DNA of 6,011 nucleotides, taken from NCBI GenBank assembly GCA_003132645.1, contig PKYM01000162.1, positions 1 to 6,011 of the forward strand. Reading direction: 5' to 3'. The notes under the pieces are model-generated. The model ran no database searches, had not been told where the DNA came from, and saw only the letters and a program-made list of their open reading frames with translations. Shown here one piece after another: positions 1 through 4,264 of the stretch. The translations under genes were made by a program, and so were the position numbers. Source of the DNA: Actinomycetota bacterium (GTDB lineage Bacteria; Actinomycetota; Thermoleophilia; UBA2241). Position 1 is the stretch's first letter. Every line of letters begins with the position of its first letter.

Positions 1-168
1 GAGAGCGTCGTCGAGGACGTGCTGGCGAGCGGCTCGATCGAGCGCGCCCGCCAGATGGCGCTGGCCTTCATCGACGAGGCCCGCAGTCGTCTGGCCGGCT
101 GCCCGGGAGGGTTCGAGCGCGAGCTGCTCGACGAGCTGGCCGGCTCGATGGTAGACCGGTACGGCTGA
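1..168 (+). CDS. Polyprenyl diphosphate synthase, C-terminal fragment
   Basis: Frame 1 is open from the window edge to TGA at 166-168 and gives the last 55 residues of a protein whose start lies outside. The segment VLASGSIERARQMALAFIDE, followed by an R-L-x-G-x-P stretch and a short closing helix ending in SMVDRYG, resembles the C-terminus of trans-isoprenyl diphosphate synthases (hepta-/octaprenyl or geranylgeranyl type). In that family a G-[AS]-[IL]-E-x-A element and an A-x-x-x-L-x-x-[LC]-P helix precede the end. The Asp-rich catalytic motifs would be upstream and cannot be checked. Such an enzyme condenses isopentenyl diphosphate onto an allylic primer and would supply the menaquinone side chain, which fits the mqn genes that follow. 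Its final six codons plus stop are repeated twice more immediately downstream. Family assignment is fairly good; chain length is unknown. Confidence 0.68.
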   Translation, partial: ESVVEDVLASGSIERARQMALAFIDEARSRLAGCPGGFERELLDELAGSMVDRYG

Positions 169-220
169 GCTCAATGGTGAACCGGTACGGCTGAGCTCGA
201 TGGTCGACCGGTACGGCTGA
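143..220 (+). repeat. 26-bp tandem repeat, three copies, duplicating the stop end of the prenyl synthase gene
   Basis: Three contiguous 26-bp units lie at 143-168, 169-194 and 195-220. They are identical except for two or three positions after the ATGGT. Each unit begins GCTC[GA]ATGGT and ends ACCGGTACGGCTGA. Copy 1 is the authentic 3' end of the upstream gene. Copies 2 and 3 again contain an ATG (174 and 200) opening six codons that read M-V-N-R-Y-G and M-V-D-R-Y-G, then TGA. The unit length is not a multiple of three, so the copies fall in successive frames, and each is separated from the last by TGA plus 5 nt. This is visible directly. Origin by tandem duplication is inferred, and function is unknown. 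Confidence 0.92.
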
Positions 221-264
221 CGATTCCAGGGTTTCAAGACGAGCTATCGACCGCAGTGGCGGCA

Positions 265-342
265 GCCGCTAGGCTGGAACTGAGAACGATGCCGGCAGGC
301 TGGAAGTGAGCTCGACGCCGGCAGGCTGGGAGTGAGCATGAC
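265..342 (+). repeat. Second 26-bp tandem repeat, three copies, running into the mqnE start
   Basis: Units lie at 265-290, 291-316 and 317-342. The core GGCAGGCTGG[AG]AGTGAG is shared by copies 2 and 3, and copy 1 is more diverged (CTAGGCTGGAACTGAG). In copy 2 an ATG at 289 reads M-P-A-G-W-K then TGA at 307-309. In copy 3 the same frame begins with ACG at 315, reads P-A-G-W-E, and stops at TGA 333-335, two bases before the mqnE ATG at 338. Period (26), frame length (21 nt) and the GCTCG spacer match the repeat at 143-220, although the inner sequence differs. The GGGAG at 328-332 in the last copy is the only Shine-Dalgarno-like stretch for mqnE. Confidence 0.88.
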
Positions 343-1471
343 AGCAGAGGTGCAACAGATCGATCGACTGAGCCAGCGGGCGGGTCTCGCCCACGTCTGG
401 GAGAAGGTCGGCGCCGGGCAGAGACTTTCGGGCGACGACGCCCGCGATCTGCTGGTCAGCTCCGACCTGATCGCCGTCGGCGCGCTGGCCGACCACGTCC
501 GCCGCCGGATGGTCGGCGACGACGTCTTCTTCATCAGCAACCGCCACATCAACCACACCAATGTCTGTCGCAACCGCTGTCTGTTCTGCGCCTTCAGCCA
601 CGACGACGGCGACGCCGACGCCTTCACGCTGTCCGTCGATGAGGTTCTGGACAAGGCTCGCGAGACCCTCACCGGCGGCATCACCGAGATCCACATCGTC
701 GGCGGCGAGCATCCCGATCTGCCGTTCGACTACTACCTCGAGATGATGCGCGGCCTCAAGGAGCTCGCTCCCGAGGTGCACATCCAGGCCTTCACGGCGA
801 GCGAGATCGCCCACCTGGCGCGCATCAGCGGCCGGCCGGTCGTCGAGGTCCTCACCGAACTCAAGGCGGCCGGGCTCGGTTCGCTGCCGGGCGGCGGCGC
901 CGAGGTCTTCAGCGGACGCGTGCGCGATCTGATCTGCGAGCGCAAGATCTCGGGGAGCGAGTGGCTCGAGGTCATGCGGGCCGCCCACGGCGTGGGGCTC
1001 AAGTCCAACGCCACCATACTCTACGGTCACGTCGAGACGCCCGAGGAGCTTGCCGATCACATGCTGCGGCTGCGCGAGCTGCAAGACGAGACCGGCGGCT
1101 TCAACGCCTTCATCCCGCTTTCGTTCCAGCCGGCCAACACGGGGCTTTCCGAGCTTCCTGGCCCGACCGGCTTCGACGATTTGAAGATGCTTGCCGTCGG
1201 CCGCCTCATGCTCGACAACTTCCGCCACATCAAGGCTTTCTGGATCAACGTCGGGCTCAAGCTCGCCCAAGTCTCGCTGTCGTTCGGGGTCAACGATCTC
1301 GACGGCACCGTCGTCGAAGAGAAGATCAGCCACGCCGCCGGCGTCGACACCGGTCAGGAGCTGAGCCGCTCCGAGCTCGTGCGTGTGATCCGCGGAGCCG
1401 GCCGCGTGCCGGTCGAGCGCGACACGCTCTACAACGTCATACGACGGTACGACGTCGGGGTGCCGGTGTGA
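338..1471 (+). CDS. mqnE: Aminofutalosine synthase MqnE (radical SAM)
   Basis: This cytosolic radical SAM enzyme of the futalosine menaquinone pathway adds the 5'-deoxyadenosyl radical from SAM to 3-[(1-carboxyvinyl)oxy]benzoate, giving 6-amino-6-deoxyfutalosine. The 377-residue product has the [4Fe-4S] ligand motif CRNRCLFC at about residues 77-84, preceded by INHTNV. It continues with the MqnE-like segment IHIVGGEHPDLPFDYYLEM, then QAFTASEI, LPGGGAEVF and RELQDETGGF. The IVGGxHPDLPFDYY stretch separates it from its paralogue MqnC, encoded downstream. ATG 338 is chosen because GGGAG at 328-332 sits 5 nt upstream. An in-frame GTG at 332 would overlap that site and add two residues. The start lies inside the last unit of a 26-bp repeat. 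The gene is followed after 2 nt by mqnA, and the same nine bases GTGAGCATG occur at both starts. Assignment is strong. Confidence 0.95.
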   Translation: MTAEVQQIDRLSQRAGLAHVWEKVGAGQRLSGDDARDLLVSSDLIAVGALADHVRRRMVGDDVFFISNRHINHTNVCRNRCLFCAFSHDDGDADAFTLSVDEVLDKARETLTGGITEIHIVGGEHPDLPFDYYLEMMRGLKELAPEVHIQAFTASEIAHLARISGRPVVEVLTELKAAGLGSLPGGGAEVFSGRVRDLICERKISGSEWLEVMRAAHGVGLKSNATILYGHVETPEELADHMLRLRELQDETGGFNAFIPLSFQPANTGLSELPGPTGFDDLKMLAVGRLMLDNFRHIKAFWINVGLKLAQVSLSFGVNDLDGTVVEEKISHAAGVDTGQELSRSELVRVIRGAGRVPVERDTLYNVIRRYDVGVPV

Positions 1472-1473
1472 GC

Positions 1474-2358
1474 ATGGCCCCGACGTCGCCGGGCTCGTCG
1501 AGGCCTGCGCCTGGGGCGAGGCGAGTCGCCCGCGTGGGGCGTATCGAGTTCGTCAACTGCTTTCCGCTCTACTGCCACTTCGAAGAGGAGCTCGCCGGTC
1601 TGGGCTACAGGGCTGAGATCATCGAGGGCACGCCGGCCGAGCTCAACAGCCTGCTGGCCCGCGGCGAGATCGACATCGCTCTGCCTTCCTCGATCGAGTT
1701 CGCCCGCCACGCCGACCGCTGGGCGCTGCTGCCCGGCATCTCGATCAGCTCGTTCGGGGCGGTCGATTCGATCCAGCTCTTCACCCAGATCCCGCGGGCG
1801 CAGCTCGAGAGCATCGCCCTGACCGAGAAGAGCGCCACCTCGGTGTGCCTGCTGAAGGTGCTCTGCGGTGAGTGGGGTCTTGCGCCGTCGTACGCCCCCC
1901 GCCAGGGCTCGCTCGCTCAGGCACTTGCGAACTTCGGTGGGCTGCTGCTGATCGGCGACGAGGCGCTCCACATCCTGCGGGCCGGCGTCTACCCCCACAG
2001 CTACGACCTCGGTGAGGAGTGGCGGCTGGTCACCGGACTGCCGATGGTCTACGCCGTGTGCGCCGTGCGGCGCGAGTTCTTAGACGAGCGCCGCGACGAG
2101 GCGCGCGCCGTCGAGGCGGCGCTGGTCGCCTCGCGCGACCGCTGCGCGCGGCATCCTTTCGAGACCGCCGCGGCTGCGGCCCAGCTCTACGATTTCAGCG
2201 CCGCCTACCTCGACCACTACTTCGACCAGCTCAAGTACGGCTTCCCGGCCGGGTATCGGTGCGGCCTGGCCGAGTTCTACCGCCGGGCGCAAGCCATCGG
2301 CGAGCTCGAGCAGGCGCCCAGCCTCGAGCTCGAGGCCGAGCCGAAGGTCGGCACGTGA
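1474..2358 (+). CDS. mqnA: Chorismate dehydratase MqnA
   Basis: MqnA carries out the first committed step of the futalosine pathway, dehydrating chorismate to 3-[(1-carboxyvinyl)oxy]benzoate, the substrate of MqnE. The 294-residue product has the family's periplasmic-binding-protein-like layout. After a roughly 17-residue Pro/Ser/Arg-rich lead comes RVGRIEFVNCFPLY (about 20-33), then EGTPAELNSLLARGEIDIAL (51-70), PSSIEFA, EKSATSV (118-124), LLIGDEAL (158-165) and LGEEWRLVTGLPMVYAVC (179-196). These match the usual order of an N-terminal beta strand with V-N-x-x-P-L, an IALPSS-like segment, G-D-x-A-L and W-x-x-x-T-G-L-P. ATG 1474 lies 2 nt after the mqnE stop with only a weak Shine-Dalgarno, which suggests translational coupling. 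GTG at 1534 is a shorter alternative that would remove the low-complexity lead. The frame stays open far upstream, but that stretch overlaps mqnE and has no homologous look. Confidence 0.93.
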   Translation: MAPTSPGSSRPAPGARRVARVGRIEFVNCFPLYCHFEEELAGLGYRAEIIEGTPAELNSLLARGEIDIALPSSIEFARHADRWALLPGISISSFGAVDSIQLFTQIPRAQLESIALTEKSATSVCLLKVLCGEWGLAPSYAPRQGSLAQALANFGGLLLIGDEALHILRAGVYPHSYDLGEEWRLVTGLPMVYAVCAVRREFLDERRDEARAVEAALVASRDRCARHPFETAAAAAQLYDFSAAYLDHYFDQLKYGFPAGYRCGLAEFYRRAQAIGELEQAPSLELEAEPKVGT

Positions 2359-2393
2359 CGAAAGTCGTGAACCTACGCATGGGACGGCCGTGA
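2355..2393 (+). other. Possible 12-codon coupling micro-ORF between mqnA and the GNAT gene
   Basis: A GTG at 2355 overlaps the mqnA stop in the four bases GTGA (2355-2358). It opens 12 codons reading (M)TKVVNLRMGRP and ends at TGA 2391-2393, which overlaps the GNAT start codon in another GTGA (2390-2393). An internal ATG at 2379 could also start it. The geometry would let ribosomes pass from mqnA to the next gene without a free gap. No protein family is recognisable in 12 residues, and chance cannot be excluded. Confidence 0.25.
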
Positions 2394-2953
2394 GCCCCTG
2401 CAGCGGACTGCTCATCAGGCACGCTCAGCCCCACGACTGGCAGCGGGTGACGGCGGTCATGCCGCAGTGGTGGGGCGGACGAGACCTGCGAGTCATGCTG
2501 CCGAGCATCTTCTTCGAGCACTTCCGCACGACGTCGTTCGTCGCTGAGCGCGAGGAGGAGCTCGTCGGCTTTCTCGTCGGTTTCCTCTGCCCGACGCACG
2601 CCGACGAGGCCTACGTCCACTTCGCCGGAGTCCACCCGGTCTGGCGGCGAGCGGGTCTCGCGCGCGACCTGTACGGGCGCTTCTGCGAGGTGGCGAGAGC
2701 CGACGGGCGCCGCAGCGTGCGGGCAGTCACCTCGGTCGTCAACCGCGACTCGATCGCCTTTCACCAGCGGCTCGGATTCTTGCTGCTGCCCGGCGACCTC
2801 GAGATAGACGGCCTGCCGGCTACCGGCGAGCCCAGCGTGCCCGAGGGCGCGATCGTGAGATTCGAGCTGCGCCTCGACGACCTCGCGGCGCCGGCGGCTG
2901 CGCCCGAGGCCGCGACCGAGGCCGCGACCAGGCAAACTGAAGGTCGTGGCTGA
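2390..2953 (+). CDS. GNAT-family N-acetyltransferase, substrate unknown
   Basis: The 187-residue product has the acetyl-CoA binding fold of the GNAT superfamily. Motif A is VHFAGVHPVWRRAGLA (about 76-91), with the R-x-x-G-x-A pyrophosphate loop at R86, G89 and A91. Motif B is NRDSIAFHQRLGF (118-130), which fits the usual N-x-x-[SA]-x-x-F-[YH]-x-x-x-G-F signature. The N-terminal half has I-R-x-A, then helices and the central strand VGFLVGFL. The last 25 or so residues are Ala/Pro/Glu-rich and include a 12-bp tandem duplication (GAGGCCGCGACC, 2906-2929), so this tail is probably a flexible extension. The start is GTG 2390, with GGGA at 2381-2384 spaced 5 nt upstream. It sits between mqnA and mqnC and overlaps mqnC by 8 nt, so it is co-translated with the menaquinone genes. 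No standard futalosine step needs an acetyltransferase. Protein acetylation, small-molecule acetylation or a bystander role are all possible. Confidence 0.88.
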   Translation: MSPCSGLLIRHAQPHDWQRVTAVMPQWWGGRDLRVMLPSIFFEHFRTTSFVAEREEELVGFLVGFLCPTHADEAYVHFAGVHPVWRRAGLARDLYGRFCEVARADGRRSVRAVTSVVNRDSIAFHQRLGFLLLPGDLEIDGLPATGEPSVPEGAIVRFELRLDDLAAPAAAPEAATEAATRQTEGRG

Positions 2954-4004
2954 CGTGCCGTCCGGGCGGCTGTCAGAGGCCGAGGCGCTCGACCTGCTGG
3001 AGCACGGCGACCTGCTGGAGCTGGGGGCGGCGGCCGACGAAGTCCGCCGCCGCCTGCACTCCTCGGGCGACGTCACCTTCATCGTCGACCGCAACATCAA
3101 CTACACCGACTACTGTCTCTCGGGCTGTCGCTTTTGCGCCTTCTACAAGACGCCCGGCAGCGGCGAGGGCTACCTGCTCAGTCGCGACGAGATCTTCCAC
3201 AAGATCGAGGAGACGCTCGCTTTGGGCGGCACGGCGATCATGATGCAGGGCGGGTTGTCGCCCGACCTCGACATCTGCTGGTTCGAACAGGTCTTCGGCG
3301 ACATCAAGGCGCGCTACCCGATCCACCTGCACTGCCTCTCGCCGCCTGAGGTGGCCCACATCGCCGGCCAGAGCGGCCTGACGACGGCCGAGACGCTGCG
3401 ACGCCTGCAGGCGGCCGGCCTCGACTCGCTGCCCGGCGGCGGCGCGGAGGTGCTGGTCGATCGCGTGCGCGGCGAGATCAGCCCGCACAAGATCCCTACG
3501 GCTACCTGGCTCGGGGTCATGCGCGAGGCCCACGCGCTCGGCATGAGAACGACGGCCACCATGATGTTCGGGTCGGTCGACACCCCGGCCGAACGCGTCG
3601 AACATCTGCGCCGTGTCCGCGAGCTGCAAGACGAGACCGGTGGCTTCACGGCCTTCATCCCCTGGACGTTCGCCGCCACCAACACGGCCCTGCAGGAGGG
3701 CCATCACCCGGCGACCGGCGACGACTACCTGCGCTTGCTCGCCGTCAGCCGCCTGTTCCTCGACAACGTCCCCAACATCCAGGCGTCGTGGGTCACCCAG
3801 GGGCTGCGTATGGGTCAGGTCGCGCTGGCCTTCGGGGCCAACGACATGGGCTCGACGATGATCGAGGAGAACGTGGTGCGGGCCGCGGGCGTGGTCCACG
3901 CGGTGACCGTCGAAGAGATGGTGCGGCTCATCGCGGCGGCCGGTTTTGCGCCGGTGCAGCGCGACACCCTCTACCACGAGGTCAGGCGCTACCCGACGGC
4001 CTGA
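2946..4004 (+). CDS. mqnC: Cyclic dehypoxanthinyl futalosine synthase MqnC (radical SAM)
   Basis: MqnC is a cytosolic radical SAM enzyme that cyclises dehypoxanthine futalosine to the spiro compound cyclic DHFL, the substrate of MqnD. The 352-residue product has the motif INYTDYCLSGCRFCAFY, with cluster cysteines at C57, C61 and C64. It continues with IMMQGGLSPDL (M-Q-G-G in place of the I-V-G-G of MqnE), HLHCLSPPEV, SLPGGGAEVL, RELQDETGGFTAFIPW and FGANDMGSTMIEENV. The NYTDYC lead, the M-Q-G-G segment and the D-M-G-S-T-M-I-E-E-N-V element identify MqnC rather than MqnE. The start is uncertain. GTG 2946 overlaps the GNAT stop by 8 nt but is only 2 nt from GAAGG (2939-2943); GTG 2955 is 11 nt from it and would drop three residues. 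The 3' end is partially duplicated just downstream. Confidence 0.95.
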   Translation: MADVPSGRLSEAEALDLLEHGDLLELGAAADEVRRRLHSSGDVTFIVDRNINYTDYCLSGCRFCAFYKTPGSGEGYLLSRDEIFHKIEETLALGGTAIMMQGGLSPDLDICWFEQVFGDIKARYPIHLHCLSPPEVAHIAGQSGLTTAETLRRLQAAGLDSLPGGGAEVLVDRVRGEISPHKIPTATWLGVMREAHALGMRTTATMMFGSVDTPAERVEHLRRVRELQDETGGFTAFIPWTFAATNTALQEGHHPATGDDYLRLLAVSRLFLDNVPNIQASWVTQGLRMGQVALAFGANDMGSTMIEENVVRAAGVVHAVTVEEMVRLIAAAGFAPVQRDTLYHEVRRYPTA

Positions 4005-4080
4005 CGGCGCGGGGTCACGCCTACGCGCCGACGGCCTGACGCGGGTAACGGCCTACGCGCCGACGGCCCGGCGGGCCGTC
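3989..4080 (+). repeat. Imperfect tandem duplication of the mqnC 3' end
   Basis: The end of mqnC reads CTACCCGACGGCCTGACGG from 3989. The following sequence repeats it as CTACGCGCCGACGGCCTGACG from 4021 and CTACGCGCCGACGGCC from 4053. The last two share 18 identical bases (4019-4036 and 4051-4068), and the three CTAC starts are 32 bp apart. The middle copy again encodes P-T-A followed by TGA (4037-4039), mirroring the authentic P-T-A stop. The third copy loses the stop and runs into the palindrome at 4061-4081. The pattern is seen directly. A slippage or duplication origin is inferred. Confidence 0.8.
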
Positions 4081-4081
4081 G
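4061..4081 (+). terminator. Perfect G/C hairpin after mqnC, candidate terminator or attenuator
   Basis: A 9-bp perfect inverted repeat (CGACGGCCC, loop GGC, GGGCCGTCG) begins 56 nt after the mqnC stop. No U-tract follows, so a classic intrinsic terminator is doubtful, but U-poor hairpins often close operons in GC-rich actinobacteria. A second weak pair, CGTCAC/GTGACG (4080-4085 and 4098-4103), follows directly. The arm was evidently built from the third copy of the local repeat. Confidence 0.5.
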
Positions 4082-4264
4082 TCACCTGCCGGTTGTCGTG
4101 ACGTCTTCCTGCCGGGTACGACGCTGTTTTCGAAGGCGCAACCGTTTTATCACTACGTCCACAGGGAAATCCTTTCGGCAACCACTTCGGCCATCGGCCG
4201 CGGGGTTACGCGCACAATGCGGCGGAAGGGTTTCCGCCCCTCCGCGTCAGAAAGGAGGGGACGT
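4082..4264 (+). promoter_or_regulatory. Non-coding leader upstream of the permease, with possible Shine-Dalgarno sequestering hairpin
   Basis: No gene is evident here. Around 4122-4176 the composition is locally AT-richer, with several T-runs, and is the likely place for a promoter. I cannot assign convincing -35/-10 boxes. Downstream are three candidate hairpins: CGGCC-ATC-GGCCG (4188-4200); GGCGGAA-GGGT-TTCCGCC (4221-4238); and CCCCTCC (4237-4243), which is fully complementary to GGAGGGG (4254-4260) across a 10-nt loop. The last would occlude the ribosome binding site of the permease. It shares two bases with the preceding stem, so the two compete slightly. No known riboswitch consensus was recognised. 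Confidence 0.42.
4251..4258 (+). promoter_or_regulatory. Strong Shine-Dalgarno for the APC permease
   Basis: AAAGGAGG lies 6 nt before ATG 4265, a near-perfect match to the 16S rRNA anti-Shine-Dalgarno. It decides the start. An in-frame ATG at 4217 has no comparable site, would place this sequence inside the coding region, and would add 16 Arg-rich residues not typical of the family. Part of the site can pair with CCCCTCC at 4237-4243. Confidence 0.85.

Noticed and set aside
143..342. CRISPR array
   Set aside because: Units are contiguous with no unique spacers between them, and each contains a start and stop codon.
269..1333. Long open frame on the - strand opposite mqnE
   Set aside because: It lies antisense to a clearly conserved radical SAM gene, its translation is Asp/Glu/Ala/Val-rich with no recognisable family, and long antisense frames are expected when third positions are nearly all G/C.
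961..1473. Upstream in-frame extension of mqnA to 961
   Set aside because: It overlaps mqnE by about 510 nt. The extra residues are a shifted-frame Arg/Ala-rich translation, and MqnA homology begins only after 1530.
2231..3100. Open frame on the - strand across the mqnA end and GNAT gene
   Set aside because: Arg/Ser/Pro-rich antisense translation without a family signature, crossing well-supported + strand genes.
2973..3977. Long open frame on the - strand opposite mqnC
   Set aside because: Same reason: it mirrors mqnC codons and shows no domain or ribosome binding site of its own.
4093..4153. Sigma-70-type promoter for the permease (TTGTCG at 4093, TACGAC at 4117 or TTTTAT at 4145)
   Set aside because: The first -10 candidate lacks the final T, and the second is far too distant from the -35 candidate. 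Only a locally AT-richer composition supports a promoter in this area.
4217..4264. ATG 4217 as the permease start
   Set aside because: It has no Shine-Dalgarno, would bury the near-perfect AAAGGAGG site at 4251-4258 within the gene, and adds Arg-rich residues atypical of the family.
4082..4264. Known riboswitch (ykkC/guanidine, c-di-AMP, glycine, T-box)
   Set aside because: Short similarities such as AGGGTTTCCG were compared with remembered consensus elements, but the required conserved blocks and their order are not present. Only a generic RBS-masking fold is supported.
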